From: Bacillota bacterium
Lineage (GTDB): Bacteria; Bacillota; Clostridia; Acetivibrionales; DSM-1351
Assembly: GCA_023460955.1 (NCBI GenBank)
Contig: JAEWOH010000048.1
Location: 47,346-111,345, forward strand
Length of the DNA stretch: 64,000 bases
Reading direction: 5' to 3'
Positions 19,201 to 26,925 of the stretch are shown here, one piece after another. The notes beneath the pieces are model-generated. The model did no database searches. It was not told the origin of the DNA and saw only the letters and a program-made list of their open reading frames with translations. The translations under genes were made by a program, and so were the position numbers. Within the stretch, counting starts at the first letter, position 1, and each line of letters starts with the position of its first letter.

Positions 19201-21297
19201 CCAGGTGATTTTACTTTAATTGTCTTACCGGATGGACAGACTATGATGATTGATGGCGGTGTAGCAGATTGTAAAGAGCCTGTTATGTCATTTATCAAAG
19301 AGATAGGACTCAAATCCGTTGATTATTATGTACTTAGCCATCCACATTCAGACCACGTAGGAAATGCTCTTAGTGTTGCGGAATATATTTATGAGGAGGC
19401 TGGCGGTACCATTGGTACTTACCTTTTCACAGGGTATAATTATGGCTCTCAAGAGCCTGCGTTTGCTAAATATCTGAAAGAAAAGGGTGTAACAATAAGA
19501 ACTGATATAATAGCAGGAACTCATCTTGATATTGGTAATGTTAAGATCGATATCTTCAGCCCAAATGAAGAAGATCTAAAAACTACTGATACATCAGACG
19601 AATCAATTAATAATATATCCATGGTAATGAAATTTACTTATGGAAATGCTACATACTTGACCAGCGGAGACCTTTATGTAGATAAGGAAGCAGAATTGGT
19701 AGAAAGATACGGTTCTCAACTGAAAGCTGATGTTATGAAAGCGAATCATCATGGCTTATATACCTCAAATTCAATACCTTGGTCAACAACTGTTTCTCCA
19801 AAAATTGTAATTACCGATAATGATGATGTGGGAAGTTCTACAATTTACAGACGTCTCAGCAGAGAAGGCGCAGCTTACTACAGTGTAGGAGTAGATGGAC
19901 TAGTTATGATAACCATGAGTCCGAAGGCAGAGTATACTGTTACTAGCCAGTATGACACTATCCTACGTCAGGAATACACCGGAAATATAGGAAAGCCATC
20001 AATTCCTGGCACTACTGATCCAGGTAATCCTTCTCCTGAACAGCCTACACAGCCTACACAGCCTACACAGCCAGCACAGCCTGCACAGCCACAATCACCG
20101 ACAACAGGCGAGAGTGTGGTTACAGACAAGGGTGCTGTTGATGTTAAACCTGTAATTGATAGCAATACAGCCACTGCTAAGTCAGAATTGAAGTCTGAGG
20201 TATTAAACAGTGTATTAAAATCTGCAAAAGCAGACCAGAACGGAATAAAGACAGTTACTATTAATGTAGAGAATGTAAAAGATGCTAAGGCATATGAAGT
20301 GGTACTGCCATCAGAGGTATTGCTGCAGAAAGAAATGACACAGAAACTGGAAATCAAAACAAATAAAGCAAATATGGAACTGCCTGGCAATTTCTTATCT
20401 AACGCAGGCGTTTCAACAAAGTCAGAAAATGTAACTATAACTATCAAAGAAGTAGAGAAAACGCTACTTTCTGATAAAGCAAGTGAACTTGTAGGTAATA
20501 GACCGGTAATAGAACTGAATGTGAACGCAGACGGAAAGAACATATCCTTAAGTAATTCCAAAGCACCCGTAAAAGTGTCAATTCCATACACTCCTACAGA
20601 GCAGGAATTGATAAACCATGAGCATATAGTAGCATACTATATTGATGAGAATGGAAATGCAATTACTATACCAAGTGGTAAATACAACGCTGAATCTGGA
20701 GAAATTTCTTTCACAATAACAAATTCGACAAGATTTTCTATCGGTTATGTGGAAAAGACCTTTAACGATATTGAGAGTGTAGCTTGGGCGAAAAAGCAAA
20801 TTGAAGTTTTGGCTTCAAAAGGGGTTATAAGTGGAAAAGGCAACTCTACTTTTGCTCCCTCTGCTGACATAACAAGAGCTGAATTTTTAGTATTGCTTGT
20901 AAAAACCCTGTCACTTACAGCAGTTGTGGAGGACAATTTCCAAGATGTAGATAAAGACAAGTACTATTATGAGGCGATTGGTATTGCGAAAAAACTGGGG
21001 ATTACTACTGGAAAAGGTAATAACCTGTTTAACCCGAAAAATTCAATCACCCGACAGGAGATGATCACATTAACTGCCCGGGCTTTGAAACTGTCAGGAA
21101 AACTTAAGGATGAGCATAGTTTGAAAGTACTGGAGAGTTACAAAGACCAAGGTACAATTGCATCGTTTGCACTGGAGGATACAGCAGCACTGGTAGAGGA
21201 AGGCATTATTAATGGATCGGGCAGTATGCTGACCCCTTTAAAAAATACTACTCGAGCTGAAGCAGCTGTGGTACTTTACAAGATTTATTATCGTTAG
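16300..21297 (+). CDS. Giant surface protein: BspA leucine-rich repeats + metallo-beta-lactamase domain + SLH anchor
   Basis: The 1665-residue product has a signal peptide (residues 1-36). Residues ~45-770 hold several BspA-type (LRR_5) modules with units like AFRGCTALTE...LP.SL..IG.NAFKDC, separated by an (EPEK)n linker at ~256-277. A divergent SLH-like unit follows (FADVSADAWYAAAVKYM). Residues ~955-1215 form a ComEC-like metallo-beta-lactamase fold with HPHSDH (1014-1019), LTSGD and a later ANHHG, so the metal site looks intact. A P/T/Q-rich linker (~1234-1270) leads to a beta domain and three C-terminal SLH repeats (1488-1665) that bind wall polymers. GGAGGT five bases upstream supports the first ATG. 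It is probably exported and S-layer attached. The substrate of the hydrolase domain is unknown. Confidence 0.85.
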   Translation: MKTMKTRFNRLLCIVMALLVLVNATSIGMMDTFAEADSTGIVESGSCGTNVNWVLTALPDSTYGLTISAVDENNMMNDYDVPTNAGGVPWKAYIPSISSIVVQEGVKNIGNRACYGATSLTSVSIPSTVSDIGNGAFRGCTALTETTSVGAITLDKNIFYGCTSLKKVSFTEGMTILADNTFSGCISLEELTLPASLATIGANAFKDCGNIKTINFGGTKEQYKALLANNSANTGALQSAAITVKCSDGNYVYGVQEPEQEPEKEPEKEPEKEPEKTITGTSGAINWSMDIANGKLTLSGIGKTADYDSGTDAAKAAPWFTYMDQIQELEVQEGVTYLGKRLFYGADNLTKVTLPDSLTTLAEGAFRECKKLKEITIPKNVTTMSRVQFYLCESLETLTILGNIDTLTDKTLYGCGALKYLTIPASMLSIQKDSLTNCGSISTIYFSGTKQEYQNLVKNSIDYTKPLQSALITVNCSDGTYIYGRVSLGNGLEYSLSNGTLTILGEGSMVDYTSASEVPWAGETGTIKSVVIKGGVQKIGANAFAEVNSIENVLYFGTEENWNTLKSESGSNNEKLFNAPITFALSGKCGDNVTWELSADETTLTISGEGRMYEYTSSNVPWLNSIDNITTVVIKDGVINVGDYAFFNCKRISSLILSSSVEEFGTYSFGSCVSLNELVLPEGMKVIGAKAFNACSGLTTIYIPTSLIGIDMKAFLSCSGISTVYYAGSENQWKRICISESASGNDCLLKANRVYKGNVPSVDFADVSADAWYAAAVKYMVENGFMTGKDGKFGSDDQMASTEIMNLLYELAGKPGMYSSAIDWAVRNKIDTNVTDEKVTALRLMEILYAAAEYNGIDVTAVTGSNSTDGIRNIDTLSKEQLSKLAWVLEKGYFTELISNKGSIDCNSYLTRSESASVLAAYFKSEAAYADRYREIVAEARAALEAKGDGIFYIFTPKIAVPGISSKPGDFTLIVLPDGQTMMIDGGVADCKEPVMSFIKEIGLKSVDYYVLSHPHSDHVGNALSVAEYIYEEAGGTIGTYLFTGYNYGSQEPAFAKYLKEKGVTIRTDIIAGTHLDIGNVKIDIFSPNEEDLKTTDTSDESINNISMVMKFTYGNATYLTSGDLYVDKEAELVERYGSQLKADVMKANHHGLYTSNSIPWSTTVSPKIVITDNDDVGSSTIYRRLSREGAAYYSVGVDGLVMITMSPKAEYTVTSQYDTILRQEYTGNIGKPSIPGTTDPGNPSPEQPTQPTQPTQPAQPAQPQSPTTGESVVTDKGAVDVKPVIDSNTATAKSELKSEVLNSVLKSAKADQNGIKTVTINVENVKDAKAYEVVLPSEVLLQKEMTQKLEIKTNKANMELPGNFLSNAGVSTKSENVTITIKEVEKTLLSDKASELVGNRPVIELNVNADGKNISLSNSKAPVKVSIPYTPTEQELINHEHIVAYYIDENGNAITIPSGKYNAESGEISFTITNSTRFSIGYVEKTFNDIESVAWAKKQIEVLASKGVISGKGNSTFAPSADITRAEFLVLLVKTLSLTAVVEDNFQDVDKDKYYYEAIGIAKKLGITTGKGNNLFNPKNSITRQEMITLTARALKLSGKLKDEHSLKVLESYKDQGTIASFALEDTAALVEEGIINGSGSMLTPLKNTTRAEAAVVLYKIYYR

Positions 21298-21388
21298 TAT
21301 TCCTTGTAGTACCCTCAAGATGAAGGAATGAGGTTTGTCAAGGGACACTAAATTATTACATATTGAAAATATTCAGATAAAAAAGCAG

Positions 21389-21436
21389 GAGAGTATCGTA
21401 AATCTGTTCAAAAGCAGTTAACGATACTCTCTTTCT
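21389..21436 (+). terminator. Hairpin terminator after the surface-protein gene
   Basis: GAGAGTATCGT pairs with ACGATACTCTC across a 21-nt loop, followed by a short interrupted T-run. Confidence 0.65.
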
Positions 21437-21464
21437 GTCAAAACTTGAAGTGTGATAAATGTTT

Positions 21465-21500
21465 GGAGAATACTCAGGAGAAAACTCAGGAGAATACTCA
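21465..21500. repeat. Three 12-bp tandem repeats
   Basis: GGAGAATACTCA, GGAGAAAACTCA and GGAGAATACTCA lie back to back in the gap before the ybxF-like gene. The rest of this 306-base gap holds only the terminator and a purine-rich tract. Confidence 0.8.
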
Positions 21501-21603
21501 AAGGAAAATCCGCACGCTTGACAAATCACATAACTGAGTGATAAAATAATTCAGTGCATTATTTTTGTGCTTTTTTTGTGTGTGTAAAAATGGAGGAGTA
21601 AAA

Positions 21604-21846
21604 TTGTTAGAGGATCTTAAACACTGTAATAAAACAGTCGGCGTAAAACAATCAACAAAAGCCGTAGAAAACGGTATGGCAGCGCGGGTATTCATTGCCA
21701 AGGACTGTGAGCAGAGAGTGGTTAGAGGAATCATTGAACTGTGTGATAAAGCATCCGTTCCAATAACATATACAGACTCTATGAAGCAGCTTGGAAAAGC
21801 GTGCGGCATTGAAGTTGAAGCCGCTGTAGCCTGTATTTTAAAATAA
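21604..21846 (+). CDS. L7Ae-family RNA-binding protein (YbxF-like)
   Basis: The 80-residue product contains GVKQSTKAVENGMAARVFIAKDC and the C-terminal MKQLGKACGIEVEAAVACIL, the L7Ae/L30e/Gadd45 signature. Bacillus YbxF has the same length and the same place before rpsL; it binds kink-turn RNA and associates with ribosomes. I chose TTG with GGAGGAG five to six bases upstream. The longer open frame upstream has cysteine-rich residues unlike the family. It heads the str operon (rpsL-rpsG-fusA-tuf). Confidence 0.9.
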   Translation: MLEDLKHCNKTVGVKQSTKAVENGMAARVFIAKDCEQRVVRGIIELCDKASVPITYTDSMKQLGKACGIEVEAAVACILK

Positions 21847-21910
21847 ACTTGCTTATATTAATTTATCGCCCCGATTCAGTTTGGGGAGGATATATATATA
21901 ATATATAAAA

Positions 21911-21930
21911 GTGCAAAATAAATTTTGCAC
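21911..21930 (+). promoter_or_regulatory. Perfect hairpin upstream of rpsL
   Basis: GTGCAAAAT-AA-ATTTTGCAC is a 9-bp self-complementary stem 17 bases before the rpsL SD, with no T-run. It may influence rpsL translation. Confidence 0.5.
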
Positions 21931-21957
21931 TTAATTACCTTGAAAGGAGGTGTACTA

Positions 21958-22386
21958 ATGCCAACATTTAATCAGCTGGTTAGAAAGGGCAGAGAAGTTA
22001 TTGAAAAGAAATCAACTGCTCCAGCTCTCCAGAAGGGATTTAACTCAAAGAAGAAGAAGCCTACAGATGTGAGCAGCCCTCAAAAAAGAGGTGTTTGTAC
22101 TGTAGTTAAGACTTCAACACCAAAGAAGCCTAACTCAGCGCTTCGTAAGGTTGCCAGAGTTCGTCTTACCAATGGTATAGAAGTAACTGCTTATATTCCT
22201 GGAATAGGTCATAACCTACAGGAACACAGCGTTGTTCTTATCAGAGGTGGAAGAGTTAAAGACTTACCTGGTGTAAGGTACCACATTATAAGAGGTACTC
22301 TTGACACTGCCGGAGTTGCCAAAAGAATGCAGAGCCGTTCAAAATACGGTGCTAAGCGTCCTAAGGCAGGTGCCGCTAAGAAGTAA
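21958..22386 (+). CDS. rpsL: 30S ribosomal protein S12
   Basis: The 142-residue product starts MPTFNQLVRKGRE and contains TPKKPNSALRKVARVRL and the second decoding loop GRVKDLPGVRYH. The lysine in PKKPNS is the usual streptomycin-sensitive residue. An AAAGGAGGTG SD fixes the ATG; an upstream 11-codon extension is rejected. It is slightly longer than E. coli S12, having the short insert KKKKPTDVSSPQK common in Firmicutes. rpsG follows after a structured ~290-base gap. Confidence 0.97.
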   Translation: MPTFNQLVRKGREVIEKKSTAPALQKGFNSKKKKPTDVSSPQKRGVCTVVKTSTPKKPNSALRKVARVRLTNGIEVTAYIPGIGHNLQEHSVVLIRGGRVKDLPGVRYHIIRGTLDTAGVAKRMQSRSKYGAKRPKAGAAKK

Positions 22387-22583
22387 TAACACAGCGTGCT
22401 GACAATTTAAAATGTTAGGTGCTTAGTACGTGATTATATATATATTTTGTATTAAGATTAAGAGTGATAGGTTGAGATGATTTGATGCATTTCATTATAT
22501 TTTAGTCTATTATTGTTAAACTATTGAGGTATATAAAGTCATTAGTTCGGATTATATCTGAAACAATGATTTGATGAAAATCT

Positions 22584-22665
22584 GTACTTGCGCTGACGTC
22601 GGTTTAAACCACGAGTACCTGTGATACGTTCCTATGGGGTTAACCCATACTAAATGTTATCATAA
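22584..22665 (+). promoter_or_regulatory. Structured leader between rpsL and rpsG
   Basis: GTACT (22584) pairs with AGTAC (22614), enclosing the palindrome GGTTTAAACC. A second palindrome, ATGGGGTTAACCCAT, follows. Both end ~15 bases before the rpsG SD. S7 is a known autoregulator in this operon; a link here is an inference. The rest of the gap (22387-22583) is AT-rich with no feature seen. Confidence 0.4.
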
Positions 22666-22680
22666 AAGGAGGGAAGTAAG

Positions 22681-23151
22681 GTGCCAAGAAAAGGTCATAT
22701 TTCTAAAAGAGACGTTTTACCTGATCCAATATACGGAAGTAAAATCGTTACTAAATTAATCAACAATGTTATGTACGATGGTAAGAAGGGTGTTTCTCAG
22801 CAAATCTGCTATGAAGCTTTCGATATCATTAAAGAAAAGACTGGAAGAGATCCACTGGAAGTTTTTGAAGAGGCTATGGCAAACATCATGCCAGTACTCG
22901 AAGTAAAAGCTAGAAGAGTAGGTGGTGCTACTTACCAGGTTCCTATGGAAGTTAGACCTGATAGAAGACAAGCTTTAGGTTTAAGATGGCTTGTTGATTA
23001 CTCTCGCAAAAGAGGCGAGCGTACTATGAGGGAAAGACTTGCAGGAGAATTGCTGGATGCTATCAACAACATGGGTGGAGCTTATAAGAAGAAAGAAGAT
23101 ACCCATAAGATGGCTGAAGCTAACAGAGCATTTGCCCATTACAGATGGTAG
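22681..23151 (+). CDS. rpsG: 30S ribosomal protein S7
   Basis: The 156-residue product begins MPRKGHISKRDVLPDPIYGSK and includes RRVGGATYQVPMEVRPDRR and the C-terminal HKMAEANRAFAHYRW, the standard S7 ending. The start is GTG behind GGAGGGAAG. S7 nucleates the head of the 30S subunit. The last five codons form one arm of a 14-bp stem with downstream DNA (next entry). Confidence 0.97.
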   Translation: MPRKGHISKRDVLPDPIYGSKIVTKLINNVMYDGKKGVSQQICYEAFDIIKEKTGRDPLEVFEEAMANIMPVLEVKARRVGGATYQVPMEVRPDRRQALGLRWLVDYSRKRGERTMRERLAGELLDAINNMGGAYKKKEDTHKMAEANRAFAHYRW

Positions 23152-23210
23152 GATAAAGATACCGTCTGTAATGTAATATCGTTGGTAAACAATAGTGTTT
23201 ACAGATGGTA
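23137..23210 (+). promoter_or_regulatory. Two mutually exclusive stems at the rpsG stop codon
   Basis: Arm A, CATTACAGATGGTA (23137-23150, last codons of rpsG), pairs with arm B, TACCGTCTGTAATG (23160-23173): 13 Watson-Crick pairs plus one G-U. Arm C, TTACAGATGGTA (23199-23210), is a copy of A exactly 60 bases downstream and can pair with the same arm B over 12 bp. A ribosome finishing rpsG would open A-B and free B for C. No T-run follows either stem. Confidence 0.6.
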
Positions 23211-23234
23211 GGATTACTACTATTTGGGCGCATA

Positions 23235-23313
23235 GCCAAAGTTTTTATTAAATTCTTTGGCAGCTCTGATAAACCCTGTTTTGGTTTTACAATATGAAAA
23301 TTGGTTTTCATAT
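23235..23313 (+). promoter_or_regulatory. Two hairpins in the rpsG-fusA leader
   Basis: GCCAAAG/CTTTGGC (23235-23261, 13-nt loop) and ATATGAAAA-TTGG-TTTTCATAT (23292-23313, perfect 9 bp). Neither has a proper T-run. They lie 120-200 bases before fusA. Confidence 0.45.
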
Positions 23314-23434
23314 ACTGTATCTTTCAAAATGGGGCATCATATTTAAGTAATTTAAATTAAAAAGTCAAGAATTGATTAACAATCGGGTAAGATTGAATTA
23401 TATCAATTTGGACTATCGTGAAAGGAGGGTAATC

Positions 23435-25513
23435 ATGCCCAGGCAATTTGACTTGCAACACACTAGAAATATCGGTATAATGGCTCACATTGATGCAGGT
23501 AAAACTACAACAACAGAGCGTATACTGTTTTATACAGGAAAGACTCATAAAATCGGCGAAGTTCATGAAGGTGCTGCTACTATGGACTGGATGGAGCAGG
23601 AGCAGGAGAGAGGTATAACAATTACTTCAGCTGCTACTACCGCACAGTGGAAAGGTAACAGAATAAACATTATTGACACGCCGGGGCACGTTGACTTCAC
23701 TGTTGAAGTTGAAAGATCTCTTCGTGTACTCGATGGTTCAGTAACAGTTTTCTGTGCTAAGGGCGGTGTTGAACCCCAATCTGAAACAGTTTGGAGACAG
23801 GCTGATAAGTATGGAGTTCCCCGTATGGCTTATGTAAACAAAATGGATATTATGGGAGCCGATTTTTACAACGTAATCGGAATGATGAAGGACAGATTAC
23901 AATGTAATGCGGTGCCAATACAATTACCGATAGGAAGTGAAGACGCTTTCCAAGGTATTGTTGATTTGATTAACATGAAGGCTCAGATCTTTAAAGATGA
24001 TTTGGGTCAAGTTATCGAAGAGGCTCCTATCCCTGACGACATGGCTGATGTTGTAAAAAAATATCGTGATCAATTAATTGAATCAGTTGCTGAACAAGAT
24101 GAAGAGACAATGATGAAGTACCTTGAGGGTGAAGAACTCACTTTAGAGGAAATTAAAAAGGGTATAAGATTAGCAACTATAGGACTCAAAATGGTTCCTG
24201 TAGTGTGCGGTTCATCCTACAGAAACAAAGGTGTACAGCAGATGCTCGACGCAGTAGTTGACTTCATGCCATCTCCTCTTGATATACCAGCTATAAAAGG
24301 TATTTCAGTAGATGGTGAAGAAGAAATCGAAAGACCGGCAGACGACAATGGTCCTTTTGCTGCTCTTGCGTTCAAGATTATGACTGACCCTTATGTTGGT
24401 AAACTCTGCTTCTTCAGAGTGTATTCCGGAACTTTGAACTCAGGTTCTTATGTTCTGAATTCCTCCAAGAACAAGAGAGAAAGAATCGGTAGAATACTGC
24501 AGATGCATGCCAACCATAGAGAAGAAATTCAGGTTGTTTATTCAGGAGATATAGCTGCTGCTGTTGGTCTTAAGGACACAACAACAGGTGATACTCTTTG
24601 TGAAGAAGGCAAAGCTGTTATTCTGGAATCCATGGTATTCCCTGAACCTGTTATCGAGGTAGCTATTGAACCTAAGACAAAAGCCGATCAGGAAAAAATG
24701 GGTATCGCATTGCAGAAGCTTGCAGAAGAAGATCCTACATTTAAGGTTCATACAGATGCAGAGACCGGTCAAACTATCATCGGAGGTATGGGTGAACTTC
24801 ACCTTGATATCATCGTTGACAGAATGAAGAGAGAATTCAAGGTTGAAGCAAATGTTGGTAATCCTCAGGTTTCTTATAAAGAAACTATCCGCAAGGCTGT
24901 TAAGTCTGAAATGAAGTATGCTAGACAGTCAGGTGGTAAGGGTCAGTATGGACACTGTGTAATCGAAATCGAACCAAGGGAGCCGGGAGAAGGTTACGAA
25001 TTTGTAAACAAGATCACCGGTGGTGCTATTCCTAAGGAATACATCGGACCAATCGACAACGGTATACAGGAAGCTATGCAGGCTGGTGTACTTGGTGGAT
25101 ATAACGTAGTTGACGTAAGAGTTACTCTCGTTGACGGTTCATACCACGAAGTTGACTCCTCTGAAATGGCGTTTAAGATTGCTGGTTCTATGGCATTTAA
25201 GGATGGATGTAGAAAAGCAAGTCCTGTTCTTCTCGAACCTATCATGAAAGTTGACGTTACTGTTCCAGAAGAATATATGGGAGACGTAATGGGTGGTATT
25301 AACTCAAGAAGAGGACGTATTGAAGGTATGGAAGCTCGTTCAGGTGCTCAGAACATTAGGTCAATGGTACCATTGTCAGAAATGTTCGGATATGCGACAG
25401 CGCTTCGTTCTTCAACACAGGGAAGAGGAACCTTCTCCATGGAAATCAGTCACTTTGAAGAAGTGCCTAAAAACATTCAGGAAAAGGTTGTTGCAAGCAG
25501 AACTAATGCATAA
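23435..25513 (+). CDS. fusA: Elongation factor G
   Basis: The 692-residue translocase starts MPRQFDLQHTRNIGIMAHIDAGKTTTTERIL, with the P-loop AHIDAGKT, switch II DTPGHVDF, and NKMD for guanine recognition. Domains III-V are complete, including the domain IV tip region (GGKGQYGHCVIEIEP). An AAAGGAGGGT SD fixes the ATG; an upstream 21-codon extension in frame has no SD. Length is normal and the fusidic-acid pocket shows nothing unusual by eye. It is followed by tuf in the str operon. Confidence 0.98.
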   Translation: MPRQFDLQHTRNIGIMAHIDAGKTTTTERILFYTGKTHKIGEVHEGAATMDWMEQEQERGITITSAATTAQWKGNRINIIDTPGHVDFTVEVERSLRVLDGSVTVFCAKGGVEPQSETVWRQADKYGVPRMAYVNKMDIMGADFYNVIGMMKDRLQCNAVPIQLPIGSEDAFQGIVDLINMKAQIFKDDLGQVIEEAPIPDDMADVVKKYRDQLIESVAEQDEETMMKYLEGEELTLEEIKKGIRLATIGLKMVPVVCGSSYRNKGVQQMLDAVVDFMPSPLDIPAIKGISVDGEEEIERPADDNGPFAALAFKIMTDPYVGKLCFFRVYSGTLNSGSYVLNSSKNKRERIGRILQMHANHREEIQVVYSGDIAAAVGLKDTTTGDTLCEEGKAVILESMVFPEPVIEVAIEPKTKADQEKMGIALQKLAEEDPTFKVHTDAETGQTIIGGMGELHLDIIVDRMKREFKVEANVGNPQVSYKETIRKAVKSEMKYARQSGGKGQYGHCVIEIEPREPGEGYEFVNKITGGAIPKEYIGPIDNGIQEAMQAGVLGGYNVVDVRVTLVDGSYHEVDSSEMAFKIAGSMAFKDGCRKASPVLLEPIMKVDVTVPEEYMGDVMGGINSRRGRIEGMEARSGAQNIRSMVPLSEMFGYATALRSSTQGRGTFSMEISHFEEVPKNIQEKVVASRTNA

Positions 25514-25527
25514 TTTTATGTTAATTG

Positions 25528-25545
25528 CAAGAGTTTAAACTCTTG
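25528..25545. promoter_or_regulatory. 18-bp perfect palindrome in fusA-tuf gap
   Basis: CAAGAGTTTAAACTCTTG is fully self-complementary. A smaller hairpin, AGCGC-GAAT-GCGCT (25571-25584), follows just before the tuf SD. Either could be an mRNA processing or attenuation element. Confidence 0.5.
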
Positions 25546-25608
25546 TTAAATAAACCAAAATCTACAAAGTAGCGCGAATGCGCTTTATGAAAGGATGGAG
25601 ATTTTAAA

Positions 25609-26811
25609 ATGGCTAAGGCTAAATTTGAAAGAACTAAACCCCACGTTAATATCGGAACAATCGGTCACGTTGACCATGGTAAGACTTCTTTGACAGCTGC
25701 TATCACAAAGGTATTAGGATTGTTGGGAAGAGCAGAATTCAAAGACTACGGTACTATTGACTCTGCTCCTGAAGAAAGAGAAAGAGGTATCACAATCAAT
25801 ACTGCTCACGTTGAGTATGAAACTGAAACAAGACACTATGCTCACGTTGACTGCCCTGGCCACGCCGACTATGTTAAGAACATGATCACCGGTGCTGCTC
25901 AGATGGACGGTGCTATCCTGGTTGTTTCTGCTGCTGACGGCCCAATGCCACAGACTAGAGAACATATCCTTCTCGCTGGTCAGGTTGGTGTTCCTTATAT
26001 AGTAGTATTCCTCAACAAGTGCGATATGGTTGATGACGAAGAACTTATCGAATTGGTTGAAATGGAAGTTAGAGAATTATTAAGCTCATACGAGTTCCCA
26101 GGCGATGATACTCCTATCGTAAGAGGATCAGCTCTTGTAGCTCTCGAGTGCACTTCAAAGGACGCTAACGCTCCTGAATATGCACCTATCATGAATCTTA
26201 TGGCAGAAGTTGACAAATACATCCCAACTCCTGAAAGAGCAACTGACAAACCATTCATCATGCCTGTAGAAGATGTTTTCTCAATCACAGGTCGTGGTAC
26301 TGTTGCTACTGGTAGAGTTGAAAGAGGTATTGTTAAGGTTGGAGACGAAGTTGAAATCGTTGGTTTGATGGAAGCTCCTAAGAAGACAACCGTTACTGGT
26401 GTTGAAATGTTCAGAAAGCTTCTTGATCAGGCTGTTGCTGGTGATAACATCGGTGCACTCTTAAGAGGTGTTCAGAGAACTGATATCGAAAGAGGTCAGG
26501 TTTTAGCTAAACCAGGTTCAATCAAGCCACACACTTACTATGAAGGTCAGGTTTACGTTCTGACTGCAGCAGAAGGTGGAAGACATAAGCCATTCTTCAA
26601 TGGTTACAGACCACAGTTCTACTTCAGAACAACTGACGTTACAGGCGTTATCGAAATTCCAGAAGGAACTGAAATGGTTATGCCTGGTGACCACATCACT
26701 ATGAAGATCAAATTGATCACTCCTATCGCTATGGAAGAAGGACTTAAGTTCGCTATCCGTGAAGGTGGAAGAACTGTTGGTGCTGGTAACGTTTCAAAAA
26801 TCATTGAATAA
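25609..26811 (+). CDS. tuf: Elongation factor Tu
   Basis: The 400-residue product has GHVDHGKT (P-loop), the switch I RGITINTAHVEYET, DCPGHADY and NKCD, then domains II (GRGTVATGRVERG) and III (the ending GRTVGAGNVSKIIE). The ATG has an AAAGGATGGAG SD. It delivers aminoacyl-tRNA to the ribosome. It is last in the str operon and has a strong terminator. Codon use is highly biased, as expected for an abundant protein. Confidence 0.98.
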   Translation: MAKAKFERTKPHVNIGTIGHVDHGKTSLTAAITKVLGLLGRAEFKDYGTIDSAPEERERGITINTAHVEYETETRHYAHVDCPGHADYVKNMITGAAQMDGAILVVSAADGPMPQTREHILLAGQVGVPYIVVFLNKCDMVDDEELIELVEMEVRELLSSYEFPGDDTPIVRGSALVALECTSKDANAPEYAPIMNLMAEVDKYIPTPERATDKPFIMPVEDVFSITGRGTVATGRVERGIVKVGDEVEIVGLMEAPKKTTVTGVEMFRKLLDQAVAGDNIGALLRGVQRTDIERGQVLAKPGSIKPHTYYEGQVYVLTAAEGGRHKPFFNGYRPQFYFRTTDVTGVIEIPEGTEMVMPGDHITMKIKLITPIAMEEGLKFAIREGGRTVGAGNVSKIIE

Positions 26812-26879
26812 TAACGTTTTTCAATGATTTAATAATCGAATTAATATCTATTTTTCAATTATTAAATAATCAAACTAAA

Positions 26880-26907
26880 GGAACCGATGCATATCGGTTC
26901 CTTTTTT
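26880..26907. terminator. Terminator between convergent tuf and MFS genes
   Basis: GGAACCGAT-GCAT-ATCGGTTCC followed by six T on the plus strand. On the minus strand a shorter T-rich run follows, so it may serve both genes. Confidence 0.9.
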
Positions 26908-26925
26908 GACATATTAAAGTTTATC

